Positions 16,619 to 25,048 of a stretch of 46,539 bases of DNA are shown piece by piece. Position numbers and translations under genes: made by a program. How positions within the stretch are numbered: the stretch's first letter is position 1; the number at the start of each line of letters is the position of its first letter. Origin of the DNA: Streptomyces soli (GTDB taxonomy: Bacteria > Actinomycetota > Actinomycetes > Streptomycetales > Streptomycetaceae); NCBI RefSeq assembly GCF_003999195.1, contig NZ_RJVR01000279.1, positions 1 to 46,539 on the forward strand, given 5' to 3'. The notes under the pieces are model-generated. The model was not told the DNA's origin and did no database searches. It saw only the letters and a list, made by a program, of their open reading frames with translations.

Positions 16619-17452
16619 GTGAACTCCCTCCCTTCTTCCGACATCACCGGCGGCCCGCAGGCCGACCCGCACGCGGCCGCAGAGGCGGCGGCGGCGCGAC
16701 TGCGCGAGTTGACCGGTGCAGAGACCCACGATGTGGCCCTGGTTATGGGCTCCGGGTGGGTACCCGCCGCCGATGAGCTCGGGGCGGCCGAGCACGAACT
16801 TTCCATCACCGATCTGCCGGGCTTCCCGGCCCCCGCAGTGGCCGGGCATGCCGGCAAGGTGCGCTCGGTGCGGATCGGCGGCGTGCGCGCGCTGATCTTC
16901 CTGGGCCGCAATCACCTGTACGAGGGCAAGGGCGTGGCGACCGTCGTGCACGGGGTGCGTACGGCCGTCGCCGCCGGTTGCAAGACCATCGTGCTGACCA
17001 ACGGCTGTGGCGGGCTGCGCGTGGGCATGCGCCCGGGGCAGCCGGTGCTGATCAGCGACCACATCAACCTCACCGCGACGTCGCCCATCGTGGGGGCGAA
17101 CTTCGTGGACCTCACCGATCTCTACTCCCCCCGGCTGCGCGCGCTGTGCAAGGAGGTCGACGAGACCCTCGAAGAGGGGGTGTACGTGCAGTTCCCCGGC
17201 CCGCACTACGAGACGCCGGCGGAGATCGGCATGGTCCGGGCGATCGGCGGCGACCTGGTGGGCATGTCGACCACGCTGGAGGCCATCGCCGCACGTGAGG
17301 CCGGCGCCGAGGTGCTCGGCATCTCGCTGGTCACGAACCTCGCCGCCGGGATGACCGGCGAGCCGCTCAACCACGAAGAGGTGCTGGAGGCCGGCCGTGA
17401 CTCGGCGGCCCGTATGGGCTCCCTCCTCGCCCAGGTGCTGAACCGGCTCTGA
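16619..17452 (+). CDS. punA: Purine nucleoside phosphorylase
   Basis: The 277-residue enzyme splits purine (deoxy)nucleosides with phosphate into base and (deoxy)ribose-1-phosphate. Phosphate and base contacts are visible in order: [60 protein letters not shown] and [10 protein letters not shown]. The last has the purine-binding asparagine of trimeric PNPs. The length is usual for that class. GTG 16619 lacks a ribosome binding site and the promoter spacing suggests a leaderless transcript. The phosphosugar mutase follows 111 bp downstream and uses the sugar-1-phosphate product. Confidence 0.93.
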   Translation: MNSLPSSDITGGPQADPHAAAEAAAARLRELTGAETHDVALVMGSGWVPAADELGAAEHELSITDLPGFPAPAVAGHAGKVRSVRIGGVRALIFLGRNHLYEGKGVATVVHGVRTAVAAGCKTIVLTNGCGGLRVGMRPGQPVLISDHINLTATSPIVGANFVDLTDLYSPRLRALCKEVDETLEEGVYVQFPGPHYETPAEIGMVRAIGGDLVGMSTTLEAIAAREAGAEVLGISLVTNLAAGMTGEPLNHEEVLEAGRDSAARMGSLLAQVLNRL

Positions 17453-17563
17453 CCACGGATGGCCCCGGCCGGTTGCAATTCGCCCCGGCCGGGTACCGGT
17501 CCGGCACGGAATCAGCAGAACCGCCCATCCCCCCGCAACCCGCACACACCGCAGGAGCATGAC

Positions 17564-19255
17564 GTGGCAAGCGAGACCACCGACCTCATCCAGCAGGCGC
17601 GCACCTGGCTGGCCGAGGACCCCGACCCGGACACCCGGGGCGAGCTGGAGGCCCTGCTGACCGCCGCCGAGGCCGGCGACGCCGAGGCCTCGGCCGACCT
17701 CGCGGCGCGCTTCGCCGGGACCCTGCAGTTCGGCACCGCAGGCCTGCGGGGCGAGATCGGCGCCGGGCCGATGCGGATGAACCGCTCGGTGGTAATCCGG
17801 GCGGCGGCAGGCCTGGCCGCGTACCTGAAGGCGCAGGGCAGCACCGACGGCCTGGTCGTCATCGGCTACGACGCCCGCCACAAGTCGTACGACTTCGCCC
17901 GCGACACCGCCGCCGTCATGGTCGGCGCGGGCCTGCGCGCGGCCGTGCTCCCCCGCCCACTGCCGACCCCGGTCCTCGCCTTCGCCATCCGGCACCTGGG
18001 CGCGGCGGCCGGCGTCATGGTCACCGCGAGCCACAATCCGCCGCAGGACAACGGCTACAAGGTTTATCTCGGCGACGGCTCCCAGATCGTGCCGCCCGCC
18101 GACGCCGACATCGCCGCCGAGATCGCCGCGATCGGCTCCCTGGCCGACGTACCGCTGGCCACAGAGGGCTGGGACACCCTCGACGACGCCGCCATCGAGG
18201 CCTACCTCGCCCGCACCGCCTCCGTCGTGGACAAGCACTCCCCGCGCAACGTCTCCGTCGTCTACACCCCGCTCCACGGCGTCGGCCGCGAGGTGCTGAC
18301 GGCCGCCTTCACCCAGGCCGGCTTCCCGTCCCCCACGGTCGTCCCCCAGCAGGCCGACCCGGACCCGGACTTCCCCACCGTCGCCTTCCCCAACCCGGAA
18401 GAGCCCGGCGCCATGGACCTGGCGTTCAAGACGGCCCAGTCCTTCAAGCCCGACATCGTCATCGCCAACGACCCCGACGCCGACCGCTGCGCCGTCGCCG
18501 TCCCCGACCCCGCCGCCCCCGCCGGCTGGCGCATGCTGCGCGGCGACGAGGTCGGTGTCGTCCTGGCCACCCACCTGGTCCACAAGCGCGCCACCGGCAC
18601 CTTCGCGGCCAGCATCGTCTCCTCCTCCCTCCTCTCCCGCATCGCCGCCGACGCGGGCCTGGACTACGCCGAGACCCTCACCGGCTTCAAGTGGATCGCC
18701 CGCGTCCACAACCTCCGCTACGGCTACGAAGAGGCCCTCGGCTACTGCGTCGACCCCGACGGCGTCCGCGACAAGGACGGCATCAGCGCCGCCCTCGCCG
18801 TCGCCGAACTCACCGCCGAGCTCAAGCAGCACGGCCGCACCCTCACCGACCTCCTCGACGACATCGCCCTCCAGCACGGCCTCCACGCCACCGACCAGCT
18901 CTCGGTCCGCGTCGCCGACCTCTCCCTCATCAACGACGCCATGACCCGCCTCCGCGAGGCGTCCCCCACCTCCCTCGCCGGCCTCACCGTCACCTCCGCC
19001 GAAGACCTCACCAAGGGCACCGAAGACCTCCCCCCCACCGACGGCCTCCGCTACCACCTCGCCGGCAACCCCACCTCCGGCGTCGCCTCCGCCCGCGTCA
19101 TCGTCCGCCCCAGCGGCACCGAGCCCAAACTCAAGTGCTACCTCGAAGTCGTCATCCCCGTCCCCGCCGCCGACGACCTCGCCCCCGCCCGCGCCCGCGC
19201 CGGCGCGGTCCTCGCAGCCCTGAAGTCCGATCTTTCGGAGGTGGCGGGCATCTAG
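17564..19255 (+). CDS. Phosphosugar mutase, PGM2 type (candidate phosphopentomutase)
   Basis: The 563-residue protein is an alpha-D-phosphohexomutase-superfamily member. The phosphoserine loop is TASHNPPQDNGYKVY with Ser156. The magnesium loop DPDADR is residues 303-308. The sugar-binding loop reads YEEALGY and the phosphate loop PSGTEPK. N-terminal features and length resemble the PGM2/YbbT branch, whose human member interconverts pentose-1- and pentose-5-phosphates. Next to punA and upstream of deoC, that reaction fills the pathway gap; no DeoB-type mutase is in the window. General annotation would be phosphomannomutase or phosphoglucomutase. GTG 17564 follows GCAGGAG by six nt. Confidence 0.85.
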   Translation: MASETTDLIQQARTWLAEDPDPDTRGELEALLTAAEAGDAEASADLAARFAGTLQFGTAGLRGEIGAGPMRMNRSVVIRAAAGLAAYLKAQGSTDGLVVIGYDARHKSYDFARDTAAVMVGAGLRAAVLPRPLPTPVLAFAIRHLGAAAGVMVTASHNPPQDNGYKVYLGDGSQIVPPADADIAAEIAAIGSLADVPLATEGWDTLDDAAIEAYLARTASVVDKHSPRNVSVVYTPLHGVGREVLTAAFTQAGFPSPTVVPQQADPDPDFPTVAFPNPEEPGAMDLAFKTAQSFKPDIVIANDPDADRCAVAVPDPAAPAGWRMLRGDEVGVVLATHLVHKRATGTFAASIVSSSLLSRIAADAGLDYAETLTGFKWIARVHNLRYGYEEALGYCVDPDGVRDKDGISAALAVAELTAELKQHGRTLTDLLDDIALQHGLHATDQLSVRVADLSLINDAMTRLREASPTSLAGLTVTSAEDLTKGTEDLPPTDGLRYHLAGNPTSGVASARVIVRPSGTEPKLKCYLEVVIPVPAADDLAPARARAGAVLAALKSDLSEVAGI

Positions 19256-19404
19256 CGACCGGCTACGCGAACCGCCATGGCTGACACGACGCGCCGCATC
19301 ACTGTCACCCTCCCGATAGCACGCGCACCCACGGGCCGACGCACAGCGACGGCGGGAGGGCGGGGTCACATGCGCGGGGCGCCGGATCGGGAAGGTGCGA
19401 CGGC

Positions 19405-19542
19405 GGGAGGGGCCGGGGTCGCAGGGGTGGGGTCCTGGACGCTCCGCATATTTGTGTGCGGTATGCCGGGTGAGGCAACGGACGGGCCCGTCACGCACGT
19501 AAATATGTCGGTCCAGGGCCCCGCCCCGGAGCCCCCGGGCCC
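19405..19542 (+). repeat. R1 element, copy C (plus orientation)
   Basis: The core is 19431-19520, with arms GGTCCTGGAC and GTCCAGGGCC. Here a T pairs with G in the outer stem, again a G-U type pair only in this orientation. The apex reads GGTATGCCGGGTGAGGCAAC, keeping the small TGCC/GGCA hairpin. It lies between the convergent mutase and PH-domain genes, in sense with the mutase. Confidence 0.75.
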
Positions 19543-19723
19543 GTCACCCGACCGCGAGCAGAATCCCCAGCACAACCGCACCCACCACCGCAGGGTGTCG
19601 GTCCAGGGCACCGCCCCGACGCCCCGCCCCAGCCCCAGCCCCCCGTCAGGTCACGTCACGTCACGTCACGTCACCCGACCGCGAGCAGAATCCCCAGCAC
19701 AACCGCACCCACCACCGCAGGCC
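19506..19723 (+). repeat. Imperfect tandem duplication spanning the R1 right arm and a gene 3' end
   Basis: Unit one (19506-19595) begins TGTCGGTCCAGGGC and contains CGCGAGCAGAATCCCCAGCA and CCGCACCCACCACCGCAGG. Unit two (19596-19723) repeats all three stretches. Unit two is longer because it carries five copies of GTCAC at 19650-19674. The second unit is the real C-terminal end of the PH-domain gene, so the first is a displaced copy of its last ~45 bp. Confidence 0.8.
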
Positions 19724-20264
19724 CGATCACCTCGTAGGCCCAGCGCACGCTGACCTCACCCTGCCCGGCCTCACCCCCCGCATTGCGATCCCGCAGCTCC
19801 CGGATATCGTTCACCGCCTGGTCCGACCAAGCCCGCGCCGGGTCACCGCCAGGAACAGCCGCATCCGCCCGCGCAGACACGCGCGCGGCGCGCTTGCGGG
19901 CCCGGAAGGACACCGGGATGGCCCAGACCTGGTACTTCCGGCCGCCGGCGAAGAGCTCGGTGGAGTAGCCGGAGCGAATTTCCTCGACGGCACTCCAGGG
20001 GACGGTGATCGTACGGAACGGATTGCGCACCCGCAACCGCTCGTCGCCCGCGAAGACAACAGGGCGCAGCGTGAACGCGACGACGAGCGGCACGGCGAGC
20101 AGCAGCCCGGCCAGGGCAATCCAGGGCGTGCGGCCGTGGCCGCCGAAGACCGCGTCGCCACCCAGCCACAGGCCGAGGGCGAGCATCACCACGCCCCCGG
20201 CGATCCCGGCGGCCGACCGGTAGGAGCGGTCGGCGTACGGCGCGGACTTGTCAGAGCTCGTCAT
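19671..20264 (-). CDS. PH-domain membrane protein
   Basis: The 197-residue protein has two hydrophobic segments near residues 17-33 and 44-64. A bacterial PH-like domain follows (LRVRNPFRTITVPWSAVEEI then a Tyr/Trp-rich strand). A C-terminal hydrophobic helix ends the protein (GPAVVGAVVLGILLAVG). Such proteins are membrane-bound and of unknown function. ATG 20264 is preferred over an upstream extension. The stop codon lies inside the fifth GTCAC unit, and the final ~45 coding bases are duplicated just downstream of the gene. It converges on the mutase gene. Confidence 0.78.
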   Translation of the reverse strand: MTSSDKSAPYADRSYRSAAGIAGGVVMLALGLWLGGDAVFGGHGRTPWIALAGLLLAVPLVVAFTLRPVVFAGDERLRVRNPFRTITVPWSAVEEIRSGYSTELFAGGRKYQVWAIPVSFRARKRAARVSARADAAVPGGDPARAWSDQAVNDIRELRDRNAGGEAGQGEVSVRWAYEVIGPAVVGAVVLGILLAVG

Positions 20265-20402
20265 GGGCCGATTGTGCCTGACGCCCACGCGGCAGCCATT
20301 CCCCGCCCACCCCTCCCCCGCCGCGCGGCTACCCTGGGAGCCAGCGCAAAGGTTGCGGTCCCGCATCGGCTCCCCTGCCGCCCACCGCCCTAGTGACAGT
20401 CG

Positions 20403-20414
20403 CTACGCGCGTAG
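20403..20414. promoter_or_regulatory. Nucleoside-regulon palindrome upstream of deoC
   Basis: CTACGCGCGTAG ends 13 bp before the deoC GTG. TAGATA at 20412-20417, a possible -10 element, overlaps its last bases. A protein bound here would block RNA polymerase directly. No ribosome binding site follows, so the transcript may begin at the start codon. Confidence 0.8.
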
Positions 20415-20427
20415 ATATGCTCCTCTG

Positions 20428-21429
20428 GTGACCATGCCCCTCACTGTTCCCGCTCACGGCCCCGAAGCCGCGGCCCGGCTGGCGTCCATGTCGGACGTGA
20501 CCGCCTCCGACGGTTCGCTGCGCCGCTTCCTGCACGGGCTGCCCGGCGTCGACGCGGTCGGCCTCGAGGGCCGCGCCGCCACGCTCGGCACCCGATCGAT
20601 CAAGACGACGGCGAAGGCGTACGCCATCGACCTGGCGATCTCGATGATCGACCTGACCACGCTCGAAGGCGCGGACACCCCGGGCAAGGTCCGGGCGCTG
20701 TGCGCCAAGGGCGTCCACCCCGACCCCCTGGACCGCAGCACTCCCAAGGTCGCCGCGATCTGCGTCTACCCCGACATGGTGAAGGTCGCCAAGGAGTCCC
20801 TGGGGGACTCCGGCGTCAAGGTGGCCTCCGTCGCCACCGCCTTCCCGGCCGGCCGCGCCGCCCTCCCCGTCAAGCTCGCCGACGTCGCCGACGCGGTCGC
20901 CGCCGGGGCGGACGAGGTCGACATGGTCATCGACCGCGGCGCCTTCCTGGCGGGCCACTACCTGAAGGTCTACGACGAGATCCGCGCGGTAAAAGAAGCC
21001 TGCCGCCGCCCCGACAGCACCTCCGCCCACCTCAAGGTGATCTTCGAGACCGGCGAGCTGTCGACGTACGACAACATCCGCCGTGCCTCCTGGCTCGGCA
21101 TGCTCGCGGGCGCCGACTTCATCAAGACCTCAACGGGCAAGGTGGCCGTCAACGCGACACCGCCCAACACCCTCATCCTCCTCGAAGCCGTCCGCGACTT
21201 CCGCGAAACGGTCGGTGTCCAGGTTGGGGTCAAGCCCGCCGGCGGCATCCGCACCACCAAGGACGCGATCAAGTTCCTGGTCCTGGTCAACGAGACGGTC
21301 GGCGAGGACTGGCTGAGCAACGACTGGTTCCGCTTCGGCGCGTCCAGCCTGCTCAACGACCTGCTGATGCAGCGCCAGAAGCTGAGCACCGGCCGTTACT
21401 CCGGTCCCGACTACGTGACGGTGGACTGA
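20428..21429 (+). CDS. deoC: Deoxyribose-phosphate aldolase
   Basis: The 333-residue enzyme cleaves 2-deoxyribose-5-phosphate to glyceraldehyde-3-phosphate and acetaldehyde. The Schiff-base lysine is K233 in DFIKTSTGK. The proton-relay residues are D165 (ADEVDMVID) and K269 (VGVKPAGGIRT). The length fits the long eukaryote-like subgroup rather than the ~250-residue E. coli form. GTG 20428 fits the promoter position; ATG 20434 is two codons downstream. An aldehyde dehydrogenase gene begins five bp after the stop, a sensible partner for the acetaldehyde made here. The regulon palindrome overlaps the promoter. Confidence 0.93.
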   Translation: MTMPLTVPAHGPEAAARLASMSDVTASDGSLRRFLHGLPGVDAVGLEGRAATLGTRSIKTTAKAYAIDLAISMIDLTTLEGADTPGKVRALCAKGVHPDPLDRSTPKVAAICVYPDMVKVAKESLGDSGVKVASVATAFPAGRAALPVKLADVADAVAAGADEVDMVIDRGAFLAGHYLKVYDEIRAVKEACRRPDSTSAHLKVIFETGELSTYDNIRRASWLGMLAGADFIKTSTGKVAVNATPPNTLILLEAVRDFRETVGVQVGVKPAGGIRTTKDAIKFLVLVNETVGEDWLSNDWFRFGASSLLNDLLMQRQKLSTGRYSGPDYVTVD

Positions 21430-21434
21430 TCACG

Positions 21435-22868
21435 ATGACGACATTTGACTACGCACCCGCGCCCGAGTCCCGGGCGGTCGTCGACATCGCCCCCTCCTAC
21501 GGGCTCTTCATCGACGGCGAGTTCACCGAAGCGGCCGACGGCAAGGTCTTCAAGACCGTCAGCCCGTCCTCCGAAGAGGTCCTCTCCGAGGTCGCCCAGG
21601 CCGGCGAGGCCGACGTGGACCGCGCCGTGAAGGCCGCCCGCAAGGCCTTCACCACCTGGTCGGCGATCCCCGGCGCCGAGCGCGCCAAGTACCTCTTCCG
21701 GATTGCCCGCATCATCCAGGAGCGCTCCCGCGAGCTGGCCGTTCTCGAGACCCTCGACAACGGCAAGCCGATCCGCGAGACCCGCGACGCCGACCTCCCC
21801 CTCGTCGCCGCGCACTTCTTCTACTACGCCGGCTGGGCCGACAAGCTCGACCACGCGGGCTACGGCGCGAACCCCAAGCCACTGGGCGTGGCAGGCCAGG
21901 TCATCCCCTGGAACTTCCCGCTCCTCATGCTCGCGTGGAAGATCGCCCCGGCCCTCGCGACCGGCAACACGGTCGTCCTCAAGCCCGCCGAGACGACCCC
22001 CCTCTCCGCCCTGTTCTTCGCGGACATCTGCCGCCAGGCCGGGCTGCCCAAGGGTGTCGTCAACATCCTTCCCGGTTACGGGGACGCCGGCGCCGCGCTC
22101 GTCGGCCACCCGGACGTCAACAAGGTCGCCTTCACCGGATCGACCGCCGTCGGCAAGGCCATCGCGCGCAGCATCGCCGGTACGCACAAGAAGGTCACCC
22201 TGGAGCTGGGCGGCAAGGGCGCCAACATCGTCTTCGACGACGCGCCCATCGACCAGGCCGTCGAGGGCATCGTCAACGGCATCTTCTTCAACCAGGGCCA
22301 GGTCTGCTGCGCCGGCTCCCGGCTGCTCCTCCAGGAGTCGGTCGCGGACGAGGTGCTGGACGCCCTCAAGCGCCGTCTGTCGACCCTCCGGATCGGCGAC
22401 CCGCTCGACAAGAACACCGACGTCGGCGCCATCAACTCCGCCGAGCAGCTGGCCCGTATCACCGCCCTCGCCGACAGCGGCGAGGCCGAGGGCGCCGAGC
22501 GCTGGTCCCCGGCGTGCGAGCTGCCGTCGTCCGGTTACTGGTTCGCCCCGACGCTCTTCACGGGCGTCACGCAGGCGCATCGGATCGCCCGCGAGGAGAT
22601 CTTCGGCCCGGTGCTGTCCGTGCTCACCTTCCGTACGCCTGCCGAGGCCGTGGAGAAAGCGAACAACAGCCAGTACGGCCTGTCGGCCGGCATCTGGACG
22701 GAGAAGGGCTCGCGCATCCTGTCGGTCGCGAACCAGCTCCGCGCGGGTGTGGTGTGGGCCAACACGTTCAACAAGTTCGACCCGACCTCGCCCTTCGGCG
22801 GCTACAAGGAGTCGGGCTTCGGCCGCGAGGGCGGCCGCCACGGTCTGGAGGCGTACCTCGATGTCTGA
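21435..22868 (+). CDS. Aldehyde dehydrogenase, full length
   Basis: The 477-residue NAD(P)-dependent enzyme oxidises an aldehyde to an acid. The nucleotide fold shows PWNFPLLMLAWKIAPAL, VVLKPAE and FTGSTAVGKAI. The general-base glutamate is E257 in LELGGKG. The nucleophile is C291 in FNQGQVCCAG. EEIFGPVL is intact. Placement five bp after deoC suggests acetaldehyde from deoxyribose-phosphate cleavage as substrate. Its last eight bases overlap the start of the next gene, so the two are probably translated together. Activity with acetaldehyde is inferred from context only. Confidence 0.9.
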   Translation: MTTFDYAPAPESRAVVDIAPSYGLFIDGEFTEAADGKVFKTVSPSSEEVLSEVAQAGEADVDRAVKAARKAFTTWSAIPGAERAKYLFRIARIIQERSRELAVLETLDNGKPIRETRDADLPLVAAHFFYYAGWADKLDHAGYGANPKPLGVAGQVIPWNFPLLMLAWKIAPALATGNTVVLKPAETTPLSALFFADICRQAGLPKGVVNILPGYGDAGAALVGHPDVNKVAFTGSTAVGKAIARSIAGTHKKVTLELGGKGANIVFDDAPIDQAVEGIVNGIFFNQGQVCCAGSRLLLQESVADEVLDALKRRLSTLRIGDPLDKNTDVGAINSAEQLARITALADSGEAEGAERWSPACELPSSGYWFAPTLFTGVTQAHRIAREEIFGPVLSVLTFRTPAEAVEKANNSQYGLSAGIWTEKGSRILSVANQLRAGVVWANTFNKFDPTSPFGGYKESGFGREGGRHGLEAYLDV

Positions 22869-23760
22869 GTCCGAGAAGGCAGCGCGGCTGTCCGTCTTCA
22901 AGACCTACAAGCTGTTCGTCGGGGGCAAGTTCCCCCGCAGCGAGAGCGGGCGGGTGTACGAGGTGACCGACTCCAAGGGCCGCTGGCTCGCCAACGCGCC
23001 GCAGTCCTCCCGCAAGGACGCGCGTGACGCGGTCGTCGCCGCCCGCAAGGCCTTCGCCGGCTGGAGCGGCGCGACGGCGTACAACCGGGGCCAGATCCTG
23101 TACCGCGTTGCCGAGATGCTGGAGGGCCGCCGAGACCAGTTCGTACGGGAAGTGGGCGACGCGGAGGGCCTGTCCAAGTCCAAGGCCGGCGCGGTCGTCG
23201 ACGCGGCGATCGACCGCTGGGTCTGGTACGCGGGCTGGACCGACAAGATCGCCCAGATCGTCGGCGGCGCGAACCCCGTCGCCGGGCCGTACTTCAACCT
23301 GTCCTCCCCCGAGCCGACCGGCGTCGTGGCGATCCTGGCCCCGCAGGAGTCGTCGTTCCTCGGGCTGGTCTCGGTCGTCGCCCCGGTGATCGCGACCGGC
23401 AACACGGCGGTCGTCGTGACGAGCGAGGCCTCGCCGCTGCCCGCGCTGTCGCTGGGCGAGGTGCTGGCCACGTCCGACCTGCCGGGCGGCGTTGTCAACC
23501 TGCTGTCCGGTCGTACGGCGGAGATCGCGACGCCGCTCGCCGCCCACCAGGACGTCAATGCGATCGACCTGGCCGGTGCGGAGGAAGTGCTGGCCAAGGA
23601 GCTCGAGATCGCGGCGGCCGACAACCTCAAGCGCGTCCGCCGTCCACAGCCTGTGGACTGGGCCGCCGACCCCGGCACGGAGCGCCTCACGTCCTTCCTC
23701 GAGACGAAGACCGTCTGGCACCCGGCCGGCGGCAGCGGTTCGTCCGGCGCCGCCTACTGA
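22861..23760 (+). CDS. Half-length aldehyde dehydrogenase-like protein, catalytic region absent
   Basis: The 299-residue protein resembles the N-terminal, NAD-binding part of aldehyde dehydrogenases: KLFVGGKFPRSESGRVYEV, then VAARKAFAGWSGATAYNRGQ and GVVAILAPQESSFLGLVSVV. It ends where the family would show the base glutamate and nucleophilic cysteine; no GQxC or LELGGK is present. The reading frame is clean and codon use matches its neighbours, so it is not an obvious decaying pseudogene. ATG 22861 overlaps the upstream gene by eight bases. The simplest idea is a regulatory or structural partner of the full-length enzyme. I recall the same pair in S. coelicolor. Confidence 0.8.
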   Translation: MSESEKAARLSVFKTYKLFVGGKFPRSESGRVYEVTDSKGRWLANAPQSSRKDARDAVVAARKAFAGWSGATAYNRGQILYRVAEMLEGRRDQFVREVGDAEGLSKSKAGAVVDAAIDRWVWYAGWTDKIAQIVGGANPVAGPYFNLSSPEPTGVVAILAPQESSFLGLVSVVAPVIATGNTAVVVTSEASPLPALSLGEVLATSDLPGGVVNLLSGRTAEIATPLAAHQDVNAIDLAGAEEVLAKELEIAAADNLKRVRRPQPVDWAADPGTERLTSFLETKTVWHPAGGSGSSGAAY

Positions 23761-23840
23761 CGCCTTCCGGGTGGCCCCGGGTCGTGGGAGAACGTTCCGC
23801 AAGGCGAGCGGCCTACCCCCAACCGGTAGCCGCAGCTGCG

Positions 23841-24197
23841 TCAGCTGCTCTGCAGCTTCCTCACCGTGCTGCCGATGAGCGGGAGCTCGGAGACGGAGCG
23901 GCTGTCGGCGAGGGGGCCGGTGACCATGGCGGTGGAGACGGGCTTGAAGTCAGCGATCTGGGAGCCGAGGGAGTTGTCGAGGGGGTTGGCGTTGGTGTGG
24001 GCCAGGGGGTTGATCGGCAGGTACTTGACCGTGCCGACGAGAGCCTGGCCCGCCTGGTGACTGCCGGCGGCAGCGGCCTTGAGGTCGTTGCCGTCGTCCG
24101 CCGCGTGGGCGGTCGCGGCACCAACCGAGGCGAAGGCGGCGGCCACGGAGGTCACGGTCACGGCCGCGCGCAGCACGGCGCGAGTACGGTTCGGCAT
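23841..24197 (-). CDS. Small secreted protein of unknown function
   Basis: The 118-residue protein starts MPNRTRAVLRAAVTVTSVAA and has a signal peptide with probable cleavage after AATAHA (about residue 32). The mature part is polar and contains NPLAHTNANPLDNSLGSQIA and VTGPLADSRSV; no cysteine or catalytic motif is seen. AGGTG lies about five nt before ATG 24197. It converges on the dehydrogenase genes, 80 bp away. Many Streptomyces have short secreted proteins with this look, without known role. Confidence 0.75.
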   Translation of the reverse strand: MPNRTRAVLRAAVTVTSVAAAFASVGAATAHAADDGNDLKAAAAGSHQAGQALVGTVKYLPINPLAHTNANPLDNSLGSQIADFKPVSTAMVTGPLADSRSVSELPLIGSTVRKLQSS

Positions 24198-24318
24198 CGG
24201 GGCACCTGATCTCGTAGCGCGACAATACGGATACGCACGGTATTTGGTTGAACGTCACGCGTCCAAAGCATGTCCGGGATGCTCACTCCGGTGGCCCAAT
24301 GCGCCACACTGATATTCC

Positions 24319-24945
24319 GTGAGCCCCAGCCATCCTGCCGCCGCCCGCGTCATCCTGCTGACCGGACCCTCGGGTTCCGGAAAGTCCTCCCTCGCCGCCC
24401 GCACGGGGCTGCCGGTCCTCCGTTTGGACGACTTCTACAAGGAGGGCGACGACCCGACCCTCCCCCTCCTCCCCAACGGGATCGGGACGGACTGGGACTC
24501 GCCGCTGTCCTGGAACGCGGACGCCGCGCTGGCCGCCGTCGCCGAGCTGTGCGCGACGGGGAAGGCCTCCGTGCCGGTGTACGACATCTCGACCAGCTCC
24601 ATCACCGGCCTGGCGCCGGTGGACCTCGGCGGGGCCCCGCTGTACATCGCGGAGGGGATCTTCGCGGCGGACATCGTGGCGCGCTGCGCCGAACTCGGGC
24701 TGCTGGCGGACGCGATCTGCCTGAGCCGGGGCGCGGTGACGACGGCCCGGCGGCGTTTCGTACGCGATCTGCGCGAAGGCCGGAAGTCGGTGCCGTTTCT
24801 GCTGCGCAGGGGCTGGATGCTGATGCGGGCCGAGCGCGGGATCGTGGCGCGGCACGCGGCGTTCGGGGCGCATGTGTGCGGCCGGGCCGAGGCGATGGAG
24901 CGAATCCGGGGCGTCGGCCGGCAGCCCGTCCCCGTAGAGGCGTAG
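24319..24945 (+). CDS. Uridine kinase-like P-loop ATP-binding protein
   Basis: The 208-residue protein has a Walker A loop GPSGSGKSS (residues 16-24). LDDFYKEGDD follows, a close match to the uridine kinase/phosphoribulokinase motif DDFY. DWDSPLSWN and YDIS further support that family. It could phosphorylate uridine and cytidine to monophosphates, suiting the surrounding nucleoside genes, although no regulon palindrome lies before it. A related activity cannot be excluded because members here are divergent. GTG 24319 has no ribosome binding site. Confidence 0.75.
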   Translation: MSPSHPAAARVILLTGPSGSGKSSLAARTGLPVLRLDDFYKEGDDPTLPLLPNGIGTDWDSPLSWNADAALAAVAELCATGKASVPVYDISTSSITGLAPVDLGGAPLYIAEGIFAADIVARCAELGLLADAICLSRGAVTTARRRFVRDLREGRKSVPFLLRRGWMLMRAERGIVARHAAFGAHVCGRAEAMERIRGVGRQPVPVEA

Positions 24946-24960
24946 GAACGTAAAAAGCGA

Positions 24961-24995
24961 TAGGACCGCACAGACCCCCCGGCCGTACGGTCCTA
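24961..24995. terminator. Possible terminator between convergent kinase and sigQ genes
   Basis: TAGGACCG (24961-24968) and CGGTCCTA (24988-24995) are perfect inverse complements with a C-rich loop. The hairpin lies between the kinase-like stop at 24945 and the sigQ stop at 25049. Confidence 0.5.
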
Positions 24996-25048
24996 CCTCC
25001 CCCATCCCCCGTGCTGTCCCCCCGCGCTTTCCCCCGTATCCCCCCGGA

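Noticed and set aside
22861..23760. The second aldehyde dehydrogenase as a pseudogene.
   Set aside because: Its frame is intact, the codon use is normal, it is coupled to the upstream gene, and the truncation point is clean.
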